DNA of 39,748 nucleotides from Chara braunii (GCA_003427395.1 BFEA01000046.1:4124387-4164134), one strand, 5' to 3'; shown: positions 1 through 10,608, counted from the first letter of the stretch. A program made the numbers and translations. The notes: generated by a model from the letters alone, not told the origin.

Positions 1-113
1 AGGCGACCAGACCAGTCTGAAGGACCTCATCTCCAGCCCCAGTTCAATGTCTTAGGCAATACGAGCAAGGCGACCGGATCAGTCTGAAGGACCTCGTCTC
101 CAGCCTCAGTTCA
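1..113. repeat. Two-copy direct repeat, 67-bp spacing
   Basis: A roughly 46-base segment starting AGGCGACCAGACCAGTCTGA at position 1 recurs from 68 with a few substitutions. The copies are about 67 bases apart. The repeat may continue to the left of the window. No function is visible. Confidence 0.7.
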
Positions 114-3100
114 GATCGTTGCATGCAAGCATCATGTGTTTTTTTTTTTTTTTTTGTCATAGACAGATGAATTAATATACATAGTAGATTCCCTTTTTGA
201 TTCAGTTAAAGTCCCGAAAAAGAAAGCAAATATATACACAAGTCAAAGTCAAACAGACCAAACACCAGGTTTGTATAGATAGGGGTTTATTGGGATTCTA
301 ATGGTATAGTGTCGGCCTACCTCTGAGTTCCCTGCCTCCAGAGTCCCGCCTGGGCTCCGGCAGAGCTCCCGCAATCGGTGGGTCGACCTCCCACAAAGGC
401 CTTGATGCGGTCCTACGGGTTGTAATCCCGCCTGCCGCCTTCCTCTCCAAACATAGACTAGACTTAGATTAAGAAGGATAGAAGAAGAAGAGTCAGACGC
501 TCGAGATACGGGAAGGGGTCAACTCAACTTACACGAGAGGGCCTTGGTGCCTTCAGATCCTGAGGGCCCCGCAATGGCGGCCAAAGTCGCTGAGGTCGAA
601 AGTCTATGAGTCACATATGCCGCGGCAGAATCTAAGCAACCACATTGGTTGCAGTGGTCGCAGCAGAGCAGCCTCCTATCGCTCAGTCAACCATACGCCC
701 AATCCGTGAAATAAGGCAATTGTGCTGACTTGTCAAAACCAGTTGTCCGAGCATGAGTCTCAACGCCCTGGTAGCAGCACCCTGATGCAAGAACCAGCTG
801 GCACCGAGCGAGCTGCAACATCCATCTGGCGGAAAGTGGCAGCAATCCGCTTCGCAGTGGCGACCACACTCGGTTGCTTAATCAACAACGGTACTCAGAA
901 GCACAGCAGCAGTATTGGTAGAGAACACAACAACAACAGATCTTAGGATACCCAGTGCCATAATGGCAAGTTTGAAGGAACCCTCAACCTGTCCTCGCTC
1001 GTTCAAGCCAACTATTCCCCCATCAGCCCAAAGCACAGTGGTTTTACCGCCAGTGTTAGCCTGACACCGCAGCAGCCTCGTCAAAAAGTAGCAACACAAG
1101 TCCAGCAGTCTGTGTGCTTCACTGCCCCAACAACTTTGAGATCTCAGTAACGCCAACCCTTTGTGACTTCAACTATGACTGCAGAAGTACTAGAAACAGA
1201 AGGGAACTTAGCATCAGCAAAACAGGCAACAACAGCACTATGTGTTGGGCATCAGTAGCTACCCGTCTCGAGGCAGCAACACCTTCAAGCTGATCATAAC
1301 AACGACCATCTGGATGGATCAACAGCCTTCTGAAAGGGAACAACGGCCCTTCCTAAGCAGCGTCCACCTGCCCAGTTATAGTCTCACTAATAGCTACAAC
1401 ATTCCCTGGAAGCAGAAACTAGCAACAACTTCGAAATATTAAGGACAATGCTACCGTAGTGAGCGAGAATAACACCCCAAATTAAGGAGTCGCGACTCAG
1501 ACCCAGCAAAAGTAACACCTGTATTCGACAAGTTGCCCTGAATGCAAATACCGACTCTATGGGCGTGGTAGCAACGTGAGTCCAAGAAGCAGCATGGTTC
1601 AGTTTTTAAGGAGCAGCAATGTCGGCCTCTGATCTCAGCAGTATTCGTGGATTCGTGCAGTTATTCAACAAGTCAGAATGCCCACCACCAATAAAACCAC
1701 GCGGTTCAGATCATTCTATTACTAAAAACACCAATGTCGCAACAGGAGCCCCTTAGCGAGATGACAAAGACCATTGTGACGAAGTGCATTTCCTCATGAA
1801 TGGTTGGGACCGAGATGGAAGCCATGAGCATGACTAGTACGGTCAACACCTGACCTGTGACGAAGAGTACGAACAACAATGTGCCACAAGGTTCCACAAC
1901 ACTGTGTAGTTGAATAGATGTTTTTCTTGAAAGTCGCACAAATGCTGGTCGTTGGCAGACGGTACCCCTATAGGTAGGTACTTCTCTCTCCCTCTCTCTC
2001 AATCTTCTTTCCTCCATCTGTCGCTCCTTCCCCTCGCTATTCAGCCTTCTGGTTATTCTGCTCAATGCATTCGGCCATGGCCATGGCTAAATACACCCAA
2101 TCCTCAAGCCTTCAGTGTCGAAGGGAGGTCGCACCGTGAGGAGTGACGTGCCCAGCAACGATCTTGTCTGCAGTAACGAGTCTGTCTGCCTACTCACCAA
2201 AGGTGTAGAACGAATCTTCGATTAGAACATGGGAGGATACATCGTCACAAGGGGCCCAACATCCGTGATGAGAGCGCCTTTCACCACGAGCAGAAGAGCC
2301 GCCTTGATGAAGAGCTTAGTCATGCGTTCGTTGGTGAACACTAGCACGAGCAGCACTTGGTTTACAAATAGGTGAATGACCCCGTTGCCGAGTGAAGGTG
2401 TTCGCAATGCCGACTCGTGTTTCTTCTTCTCTCTCTCTCACACAGACTCACTCACTTCGTGTTCATTCGGACTCGCCGTTGCCACCTCGCCCCCATAGCC
2501 TTTCTCCACTCGTCTGTACCTGGTCATACACAAATGGCCAGATTCAAACAAGAAAGGGGAAACTACTACTGCAAGGCGAATATCACCATGACGACAAGTG
2601 GTTCGAGGTCGATCTTCAGAAAAAGCAGCAGTGTAGTAGCATGGCGGCGACCCAATGCAACCCTTCCCCTCTTGCTGCTAGCAACTCCCTTCACCACTGC
2701 TCCTTTTCTCTTTCTCTCGTGTGTGTGTGCATGCCTCACAGTGAGCCTCAATGTACAAATGCACACTGGCCGCTCGCATGGCCAGATCCAATTGTACCAA
2801 GAGGACTGCGTCACAGCGGACACGACTAGCAGCGAAGAGCAGGTATTTGCAATTGAGAATGAATCTTCCACTATAACACGGGAAGTTACACCGCCAAGAT
2901 GCAGTGTCAGGTAAGTATCACTCCCCCCTACTTGCCTGCCCCGCAGCTACCGTGAAGATGGCCTACTGTCGAAAAGCATTGCTAATGAAAACCTGCATCA
3001 TCTAATATGGAAAGCACGACCAAGCGCCTGGCGGAGGATCACCACCTCCAAATTCCGAAGAAAAAGTCACCTAGGATGGCGAGCAGCGGGAACGCCGATG

Positions 3101-4206
3101 ACCGCGGGGGAAAAATAAAATAAAATTGGTCGTGATTCGCGTGAAGCTCGCTACTCACCGAAATGAGCCAGGTGAGATGAATCTTCCGCTAGAACACGGT
3201 AAGATTCATCACTGCTTCACATTCTTCCCTCGTGCAACCAGCAGGTGAGTTCTTCCTCCCTTTGTCAATCCCGGTAACTCTTCTTCCTCTCTCTCCCCTC
3301 TCCTTCCAATCTTTGTTCAAAACTACCTGCCCAACCAATCCTTTGTTGAATACGCACGTGCTTTCATGCCTGTTGTATCCAAGACAACACACGCCCGGAT
3401 GATGGCAATTTCGACCAGTGAGGACTCTGGACAAGACACAAACATGACGGCGATGACTGCGAAGTCAGCAATACAACCCTGATGAGGTAAGCGGCTCCGC
3501 CCCACAGTCCCAAGATGGGCAGAAAGAAAATGAATCTACCGCTAGACAGGGAAATATACATTCATAATCTTTTCTCGTTCTTCTACTTGCCCCTGTGCAC
3601 AGCTCACACTCCCTACAACTCCCGAATGAATGCACCAAACTCGATTTTGACCCCTCTGTCGTGCTCGCAATGCCCGAAACCCCCCAGTTAGCATCTTCTC
3701 TCGGCGAATTCGGTCAAGAAACGACCGAGCAATGCCAACTTCCGCTCTCGGCCATGTCCTCCACTCGACGCCATTGCGCAGCACTTTTCTCTTCTAACTC
3801 TCGCTCTACTAACCCTCTGTCCAATCTGAATGCAGATTCGATTTCGCCCATGTCTAAACCCCCTATCTATCACTTTACCTCACTCGATTCCGTTAGGAAA
3901 TGAGTGAGATATGTCTTTCTTAGTCCTTGTTCTTCCCTCTCCTCGTCGTCTTCGTCACCGCTTCCTTCTTCACTCTCCCTCTCACAACTCTTTTTCTTCG
4001 ACCTCGTTTTTCTCTTCTTCTCCGTTTGTTCTCCAAATCAGCACAGTCCCAATCAGCTTGTAGCTACGACAAGGATTATAAGCAAAAGAAAAACTGTGAT
4101 TGCCTACCTTTTGTCGGTTCACCACTAGCAACCGAGATGCCTCGGCCCACTCTTCACGCCCTCCCTCTGGCTGTACTCAGTCTGTTCTGTCATCTACATA
4201 CATTCA
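114..4206. other. Intergenic sequence without a recognisable gene
   Basis: Open frames here are short, overlap on both strands, and show no recognisable domain, zinc knuckle, transmembrane pattern or family motif. The stretch holds a T-run near 139-155, CT-rich tracts around 1984-2010, 2425-2445 and 3930-4020, and the recurring motif listed separately. Two strong 5' splice-donor-like sites are visible, CAG|GTAAGT near 2908 and CAG|GTGAGT near 3241. Spliced non-coding or short-exon transcripts therefore cannot be excluded, but I could not build a coding model. Confidence 0.5.
2212..3560 (+). repeat. Recurring ~28-bp motif in a degenerate repeat
   Basis: A motif close to ATGAATCTTCCGCTAGAACA occurs near 2212, 2859, 3179 and 3531 with a few differences in each copy. 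The spacings are about 647, 320 and 352 bases. The two outer spacings suggest a unit of about 320-350 bases with one copy lost. CTACTCACC-like sequence precedes the copies at 2212 and 3179. Strong donor-like GT sites lie 50-65 bases downstream of the second and third copies. I do not recognise the family. Confidence 0.5.
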
Positions 4207-4255
4207 GAAAAGAGAAAAAGAGAAAAATAAAAAAATAAAAAAATAAAAAATAAAA
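4207..4255 (+). repeat. A-rich tract with (A)nT units
   Basis: An A-rich run with AAAAAAT-like units. It could be the tail of a retroposed sequence lying upstream on the plus strand, but no head with A and B boxes is visible there. Confidence 0.55.
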
Positions 4256-4369
4256 AGGCAACTCCCGAAAACAGACTGGAGGGCCTACCCACACTATTAT
4301 TGTTTCTAAATGTATCTCACCACTATTGTGACCAAATCCAGCCACGCCCCATTTTGCTTAGAAATAGGG

Positions 4370-4423
4370 GGTGAAGGCCTTGAGCTATCTCCTTCAAGCT
4401 GTCCCTTTCGAATCCTGCTCACC
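4370..4423 (+). other. tRNA-like fragment with B-box-like core
   Basis: This 54-base segment begins GGTGA and ends TCACC, so the ends can pair like an acceptor stem. It contains CTTTCGAATCC at 4405-4415, close to the pol III B-box consensus GGTTCGANTCC. It is too short for a complete tRNA because a D arm appears to be missing. It lies just upstream of the tRNA-arm-like array at 4470. A tRNA pseudogene or SINE fragment is possible, and chance resemblance is not excluded. Confidence 0.25.
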
Positions 4424-4469
4424 CTGAGCGCCTATGAATTCGAACTTGAGTCTGTATTTCAACATCTCA

Positions 4470-4950
4470 TGGGTGTACCAGTTAAGCCAGGCCTTGTGGC
4501 TGATTCCGCAGGACTGTTTTTCAACAGTCTGTGGGTGTACCAACTTAGCCGAGGCCCAACGGCTCTTGTCCTACAGGCCTGTTCCCAATAGCCGGCGGCG
4601 TACCAGCAGAGATTGGCCCAAGGTGCTGGTCCCACAAGCCTACTTCCAGCAGACCGCGGGTTTCCACTAGTTCACAGGTGTACCAACTGAGCTAGGCCGT
4701 GGGGTGTTGGTTTCACAAGTTTGTTCTCATCAGTTCGCGGGTGTACCAGCTGAGCTCTGCTCATGGTGCTGGTCCCACAGGCCTACTTACAGCAGTCCGC
4801 CGGTGTACCAGCTAAGTTAAACCTACAGGTGCTAGTCCCACAGATCTGTTCCCAACAGTCTGCGGGTGTACCAGCTATACTAAGCCTGCAGGTGCTGGTC
4901 CCACAGACCTGTTTCAACAGTCTGCGGGTGTACCAGCTGAGCTAGGCCCA
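4470..4950 (-). repeat. Tandem array of ~63-bp tRNA-arm-like units
   Basis: About eight imperfect copies share the plus-strand core GTGTACCAGCTGAGCTAGGC. The cores lie near 4470, 4531, 4597, 4676, 4739, 4801, 4864 and 4927, mostly 61-66 bases apart with one interval of 79. Read on the minus strand each core becomes TAGCTCAGCTGG followed by TAC. That is a pol III A-box and tRNA D-arm pattern, and it is exact at 4927. In several units it is followed by an inverted repeat such as CCCGCAGAC with GTCTGTGGG, the size of an anticodon arm. A B box is not convincingly present in each unit. This looks like a satellite derived from a tRNA or SINE head. Confidence 0.6.
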
Positions 4951-5458
4951 GCGGCACCGATCCCGCAAGACTGCTCACGCTCAAACTTCTCACAGCAAAA
5001 CGTGGTTGGCGGATGATGTACCCGCAGGTGCTGGTCCCGCCACTCAGGCTTTTTCCGCCTCGTGGGCTGATCACCCACCGCTCGTATGCACATTGAATCC
5101 GGAATCCTCGGACCGCACTTCAAAACGGGCAGGATAGAGGAGTCCCATCCATCCTCTGAACAGGCCCCGGCCTGCCAAGAGCGGCACACGCTTAGGCCCT
5201 CGGTCGCCGCGGTGGGCACCCGCGGAGATCTCCACTGCTCCCCACGGTAATACCGTCCTCAGCAGCCCACGCCCGGAATCACTTCCCCGTTCAACCAAAA
5301 GGGGGTGACAATGCGGTCGTCGTCCCCCTCCCGCTTCTTGCTCGGCAATTCGAACACTCCCTAACTTTCTTTTTCAAGGTTCTTGTCATCCTCTCTTGCG
5401 GTATTCCTTCGTCGTCGGTCCCATAGCCGGTTTCCGGCCCGGTCAACAGTCGGGACCT

Positions 5459-5735
5459 TAATAAATAAATAAATAAATAAATAAATAAATCAACAAAACA
5501 AGAACAGTAGGCTTGAAGAGGACGAGGATCTGGCGACGTCCTCTTAATCTCGCCAGTCGAACCCAGGCTTGGGCCCATTTGACAAAGCCAAGGGGAATAG
5601 TCCCTTAAGACCTTCGACCCCTTAGTCTCCGTCGGTAGCGCTCCTTCGCTCTTTAATCGCTCGCTGGCCTCGAACCCCAGACCCGTCGGTTGAAGGTCCA
5701 GTACCGTAACCAATAGGGCAAAGCCCAAGCCTGAG
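5459..5735 (-). mobile_element. tRNA-derived SINE-like element
   Basis: Read on the minus strand from about 5735, the sequence shows an A-box-like TGCCCTATTGG (5710-5720). About 34 bases further it has GGTTCGAGGCC (5666-5676), which fits the pol III B-box consensus fully. The B box sits in a T-arm-like hairpin with CTGG and CCAG stems around a TTCGAGG loop. A body of about 175 bases follows and ends in an (AAAT/ATTT)n run at 5459-5490. A tRNA-like head, unrelated body and simple-repeat tail are the layout of a SINE. No target-site duplication was established, and the element may extend past the tail. Confidence 0.6.
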
Positions 5736-6371
5736 TTAGGTAGGCGCGACCCTGCATATGAATAGTTGTAGGACCGAAATTGGTCCTACCTGCACAAACC
5801 AGGCCTTCGCCTTGGCCTACCGACCAACCTCCTGGCCGTCAGAAAACGCCGAGACGTCGTCCACGCTTAGGATCGTAGCTACTTGGCATCTTGGTCGTCG
5901 GGCGCTCGACATATTTTTCGTCAAACTTTCGACTTTCCCTCATACTAGGTCTGCCAACGCTGCGCCTCTCGACGCGTCGTCCAACTTTAACTTCCCGTGT
6001 GTGCGCAAGGTAAGGTTTTTACGCTGTTCATGACGCGTCCTGCTGGAGGCCGAACTAGTTGTGAAGTAAATCTAATCTTTATAAAATAAAAGAAAATATA
6101 ATCAATAATAAAAATTACAGAGGGGAGAGTAACCGGGCCCTACGACTTTGACGCCATTTCACCAGCCTAGTATTGTCGATCAGTGCAACGCAATAATGCG
6201 TGCCCCACATACTCTCCAATTCGGTCGTATTTGACTCGGAGTTTCGCCAAGAGCGAGGCTGTCGAGATAAGTGCCCTGACGGGATTTACTTCATCGGCGC
6301 ATTTCATTGATCAAGGACGCACCCAGTGCGACCTTTAAAAAGGACGACAAATACCCTTGTAAGGGTGTTTG
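5736..6371. other. No gene seen
   Basis: Only short, unrecognised open frames occur, including 91 codons at 5758-6033. The stretch from about 6060 to 6115 is A/T-rich. It lies just beyond the broken end of element A, where the missing integrase end and 3' LTR would be expected, but I find no similarity to integrase or to the LTR-side sequence at 10213 onward. Confidence 0.5.
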
Positions 6372-6744
6372 CTACGACAGCGCGTACTTACTCAAACGGT
6401 CCACGACCGTGAGGATGCCGTCGTGCCCGAGGCGATCGCGGGGAAATGGTCCGGTGACATCCAGAAGGTCGTCGAGTTGTGCCCGCAACACACTTAACTC
6501 TTCCTCGCTCATTCGGTAGATGCAACCACGCGGAGGGTACAACCCCGTCCTCGAGGATGATCTCGTGGCGGATGGGCCGATCCGGTACTACTCCGTGTGG
6601 GCCTTCGAACACGTTGCCGTAGGCGTCGAGAAGCTCGGTGATGCGTGGGTCCGAAGATGAGTCCGTCGATGAAGCGTCATGGGGCGGGACGGCATGGAGA
6701 AAACACACCCTCATCTCCTTGATGTCGTCTCTGCTGATGGAAGC
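6372..6744 (-). pseudogene. Reverse transcriptase start fused to mid-integrase (remnant)
   Basis: The right part (about 6714-6470) encodes the segment that precedes the reverse transcriptase palm in Ty3/gypsy elements. It includes the YGNVFEGPHGVVPDRPIRHE region and then a YRMSEEEL-type stretch followed by RAQLDDLLD. At about 6461 the sequence passes without a frame change into DVTGPFPRD and then LTVVDRLSKYA, which is the integrase core near its first catalytic region. So the reverse transcriptase palm, RNase H and integrase zinc finger are absent. The frame stops at TAG 6374-6372. One extra base near 6541 shifts the frame inside the reverse transcriptase part. It is in frame with the protease across TGA 6747-6745, so it was once part of one pol reading frame. 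Confidence 0.7.
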
Positions 6745-7676
6745 TCACATGCTTGCGGCGGACACCACGTGGCAGCTAATCGAAGGGTGAGGAGGAGGCA
6801 CCGTGCATGGGACTAGTACTCCGTTCCGATCACGAACGTGAACGGTGCGGCGGTAGAAGTTCACCGGGTGATCCTCGCTTCGCAGACATGACATGCCCAA
6901 GATCATGTCGAATTTGGTGTCCAAGATATCGAAGGACATCGCCTCGCTTGCATGCGGGGCAAAGTACACGGGGACGTCATCTATGCACCGGTCGATTGAC
7001 TTGTGTGTGTGACCGTCCGCCAACGTGACTTGCGTAGGTTGGGACTTCCTCCGGACGCGTGGGTCAAGGCCGGCGCGTACCATAAAGCCCTGGCTCATGT
7101 AGGTGCGAGATGCTCCGCAATCGATCAAAGCGCTGCAGGTCGCCTCTCCGATTTGAATCCGTACATATAACAATGGTGCGTCGATGTTGTCATACTGTTG
7201 TGTCCTGAACCTGCGGTCGATCTTCGCAATGTAATTGTGAAGGTCGACAACCTCTACTCCGGCGTCCAGCAACGGAGTTGGTATTGCAGTGCGTAAGTAA
7301 TCCCGCAGTTGTGCCATGAGCACGTTGCAATGCGGTTTCGGCAATCGACCGGACCGGGGAAGGGGCATCCATTGGAAGTTCGCAAACGTCAACGGGTCGA
7401 GCTCTTCCAGTCTTGACCATATCGTCGAATCCCCAGCTATAGATGGCGGCGAGGCTGCCGACTCGGTTGCTGATGGTAGTGAAACCGTGCATGCAGTAGA
7501 TTGTTGCACGTGGAGTGGTTGGTCCAACGGTGGGACCAAGTGGACAGCATAGTCCTCGTAAGTGTACCGAGAACTTGCGACATTCGCATCCTCCCCAGAT
7601 GTGTAGGAGGCCGCTAGCAAGGCGGCCGAATCTGGCGGAGTGAGAGGTGGAGTCGCCTCACCTCCCGCGAAACTCA
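6745..7676 (-). pseudogene. Retropepsin-like aspartic protease, element A
   Basis: The open frame covers a Ty3/gypsy pol aspartic protease, which would act as a homodimer to cut the Gag-Pol polyprotein. The active-site motif reads LIDCGASRTY, with the catalytic Asp at 7120-7122. The usual Ser or Thr after Asp is replaced by Cys, a variation whose effect I cannot judge. Downstream, ILGMSCL matches the conserved hydrophobic-hydrophobic-Gly motif of the family. A 120-150 residue low-complexity linker lies between the gag knuckle and the protease. The frame differs from gag, with a shift between 7725 and 7676, and it ends at TGA 6747-6745. Reading continues in the same frame beyond that stop into reverse transcriptase sequence. 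Confidence 0.7.
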
Positions 7677-9241
7677 GTTTCCCGAGTTGATACGAGGCCG
7701 AACATCCTCCTTGCCTTGATCCGGGCATTGGGAGGTCTTGTGCTTGGTGCTGTTGCACCAATAGCAGCAGCCGTAGCGGCTGCGCCACTTATATTCCGCC
7801 TCGGTCAAGTGAAACTTGACTCATGGAACTGGCTGTCCGTTTCCGGCCGGCGATGCGGTTTTCGCCTTCCCGTTTCCTTGGGACTTGTTGTTGCTTCACG
7901 GCTGGACAGCAGCCACCTGATCTCCCTCATGTGACGCTTGGGTGACTGCCGGGTCTTCCACAATGTTGTCCAATTGGACTGCAGCGACATGCTGCGGCCG
8001 CGGACCAGTTTTCACCTTCTCCACACAGGTTGGCTGCCATGCTGATTTCTCATGTGCAGCTGCCCTAGTGGTCTTGATGATCTCCCTTGCCTTGTCGATG
8101 ATTTCAGCGAAGGTTGCGTATTGCTCGCAATCACCAAGTGCAAGGCTCAAGGCGGCACATGACCGGTTGTAGAACTCTCGACGCAGATGCAAAAATGGCA
8201 ATTCTAGATCGGGCGTTGCCGCGATCTTTTGCCATTCCGTGAGCCAGTCGTGTGTTGCTGTGTTGCCTTGCGTCATAACGAAGAGGCGGTTGATGGCGAG
8301 CGCCGGGGCGTCGTCTACGATGAACCGCTTCTTCCATAGGCGTGTTAACTCTTCCCAAGAGATCTTATCTTTCAGATCTGCGACGTCGACGGCGTGGACG
8401 GTTGCCAGGTGGCTCAACCAGATCTGGCATCCGCCCTTTGAGTTGAGGAATAGTGCACCGATGTACACGTGCTTGGCGACGAACAGGATCCGAAGTTGCG
8501 TCGTAAAGCCCTCCCATGAGAGGACCGGGTCTTGATGCGTATAATCATTGAACTTCTTGATTTGGAATGTCGGCATCTTGTAGTGCTGCGTGGTGTTGCC
8601 ATCCTTTTTAGGCAGCTGCAGTTGTTGAACCTCGGTCTTGAAGGTGTCCAGCTGGTTGCTGATGGTGGCTGGTGCAGCGAAGGTACTGATGTCCAGGTTG
8701 TTCCTCCAACTGGCGGGTAGAGGGTGCACTGCTGGTCTCACCAGCATTCGGTCTTGGTGCAACTTGCTGCAAGTCCTGTACACGGGAATGAAGTGCCCGT
8801 GTAGCATCCTCGTGCAGATCCTTGTGGCATTGCCCGTCAAAGAATCACCAGCTCGGACTGCAGGTGGTTACAAGTGTAAACCAACCTAGTCACGAGTTTG
8901 GCCATGAATTCCTTGTGCTGCTCCTCTGGTGTCGCGTCGTCGTGCTCCTCGGATGGTTCAAAGTGCCAAAACTTGAGCTTTTCGATGCTGGTGGCTTCAT
9001 GCCGCTGTAGCAGATCCTGGGCTTCCTTNCGGCGTGCCNGGGTATCTGNGTCTGCTTCGGCCTGAAGNCGCTGCTTCTCAGCTGTTGCCGCCGCTTCAGC
9101 CTGTAGGCGGACAGCCTCGGCTGCCACCTGGCGCTGTTCCTCAGCCTCGATCAGTGCGAGCTGAGTCTGGAACCGCTGTTTGTACTCGGCAATGGACTCG
9201 TTGGCCAGTTGGCCTGGCATGCCCAGAGCTGAGCCCGTCAT
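7677..9241 (-). pseudogene. Gag polyprotein of element A, decayed
   Basis: Gag forms the retrotransposon particle and binds element RNA. I chose ATG 9241-9239 as start because it sits in a GCCACCATGA context and opens the conserved part. The N-terminal part (9241 to about 8840) is Ala/Glu/Gln-rich and looks like a coiled coil. The retrotransposon gag core lies at about 8560-8080, with FQIKKFNDY, SWEGF, WLTEWQKI and the segment around REFYNRSC. A complete CCHC zinc knuckle, CYWCNSTKHKTSQC, lies at 7766-7725. TGA codons at 7898 and 7823 interrupt the frame between core and knuckle; both fit CGA to TGA changes. A frameshift near 8840 separates the coiled-coil part from the core. Four N bases at about 9029-9068 reduce certainty. 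Confidence 0.75.
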
Positions 9242-9243
9242 GG

Positions 9244-9395
9244 TGGCGGGGCACTGCTGACGTGGCACTGTTGCTGATGTGGCACTGCTGACGCGGCACT
9301 GCTGACAAGGCACTGTTGCTGATGTGGCACTGCTGATGTGGCACTGTTGCTGACGTGGCACTGTTGCTGACGTGGCACTGCTCATGTGGCACTGT
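9244..9395 (-). repeat. Minisatellite with GTGGCACTG units just before gag A start
   Basis: About eight to nine copies of a 15-18 base unit, GTGGCACTGTTGCTGAC and a shorter form GTGGCACTGCTGAC on the plus strand. On the element's own strand it lies directly upstream of the gag ATG, so it would be 5' untranslated sequence. Confidence 0.75.
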
Positions 9396-9489
9396 ACCAA
9401 CCCGGAAATGCATGCACAGGGGTGGGTGGGAGGGAAAACGCAGGTAGGCAACCAACCCAACAATACTTTCCTCCCGGCCCTAATCAACA

Positions 9490-10197
9490 GATAAATAAAT
9501 AAAAAAATAAAAAAGAGGACTACTTCCTTTTTTTTTTTTGTATATCTGTCGATATGTTATGGGTGAGGCATGTCAGAAGAGTACTATGAGCGAGATCTAG
9601 GCTAGGTTCCGCAAAGTTTCGGCTTTCACCAAAAATGCGATCTTGAATTTTTTTTTGCGAAATAGAGTAGAGGTGCGATTTTCAGAAAAGAACTAAATCC
9701 AGTTTCTGAGAATATGGCAACCTCCTAATATGCCTAACGAAATGCTGGTAGGCTTCGCAAGATTTCGGTTTTAAAAAAAAAAAATTGCGAGAGAGAACGG
9801 AGATTCGATTTTCAGAAAAGAAGAAATCCGGTTTCCGAGAATATGACCACTTCTATTGTTATCCTAATATGCCTAGAAAACGAAATGTTAACATCAGAAA
9901 TTTTCAGCTATGTATGCAAATATCAGAGAAACGAAATGCTACTATCAGGAATTTTCAGATAAAACGAAATGAGATTATCAGAAATTTTCAGATATTTGTT
10001 GCGTGAAAACGAAATACTAATATCAGAAATTTCAGGTAAAACGAAATGCGATTATCAGAAATTTTCAGATATTTGTTGCGAGAAAAGAAAAAAAAAAATC
10101 AGAGATTTGACGAAGTCCTACTTGATTTACTAATGAGTAATCAATAGATCAAGCAAGCTGGCTACTTGATTGAGCGGGTCCTCTGAATGAGAGGTCC
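9490..10197 (-). repeat. Repeat-rich leader of element A
   Basis: Between the primer binding site and gag there is no coding sequence but two kinds of tandem repeat. A unit of about 146 bases occurs twice, from about 9602 and 9749, with shared GATTTTCAGAAAAGAA and CCTAATATGCCTA segments. From about 9878 to 10080 an imperfect unit built on CGAAATG followed by ATCAGAAATTTTCAGAT repeats about five times, with some copies in a longer ~70-base period. A long structured leader is common in Ty3/gypsy elements, but this repeat family is not one I know. Confidence 0.6.
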
Positions 10198-10209
10198 GCT
10201 CCGATACCA
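10198..10209 (-). promoter_or_regulatory. Primer binding site of element A (tRNA-Met type)
   Basis: On the minus strand this reads TGGTATCGGAGC. It differs at one position from TGGTATCAGAGC, the site that pairs with the 3' end of plant initiator tRNA-Met. It sits three bases inside a CA that would end the 5' LTR (plus-strand TG at 10213), the same spacing as in element B. It would prime minus-strand DNA synthesis. Confidence 0.7.
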
Positions 10210-10212
10210 AAC

Positions 10213-10566
10213 TGTTGCATACTGTAACGGTGCAGACCAGAACAAGAACTGACCTCTCTCACAAAGTGCAAGATAGCGTAGCGGAAGACTTAGATACCAA
10301 TGATCCGAACAATCAATATTGCAATGCAGCCCCGAATGTACATCATCATCATCACTCCATGGTGTGAAGGGGTCTGGCGCTCACACAGGAAGAATGCGCC
10401 AGCCCCAACCATACACAGACGAAGAAGAGGGGGGTTAGACGAAGAAGAGGGGAAGATGGGAATGTCGTCAACACCAAGTCTTCGGCACAGGCCCAAATAG
10501 TCCCTCGTCAAAATGTCTGAATCCCAATGTTGAGTCTGGATCCAGTGTCGTCAAGTCTCAAGTCAC

Positions 10567-10608
<42 letters not shown>

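Noticed and set aside
300-365. Possible tRNA-like sequence (TAATGGTATAGTG... AGAGTCCCGCC)
   Set aside because: The D-arm part resembles tRNA-Gly, but the B box is poor and the stems do not form.
2392-2914. Overlapping 145- and 165-codon plus-strand frames
   Set aside because: Three frames including the reverse strand are open over the same bases, sequence is CT-rich and no motif is present.
9878-10080. CRISPR-like regularly spaced repeats
   Set aside because: The repeats are imperfect, spacers are not unique or of constant length, and they lie in the leader of a eukaryotic retrotransposon.
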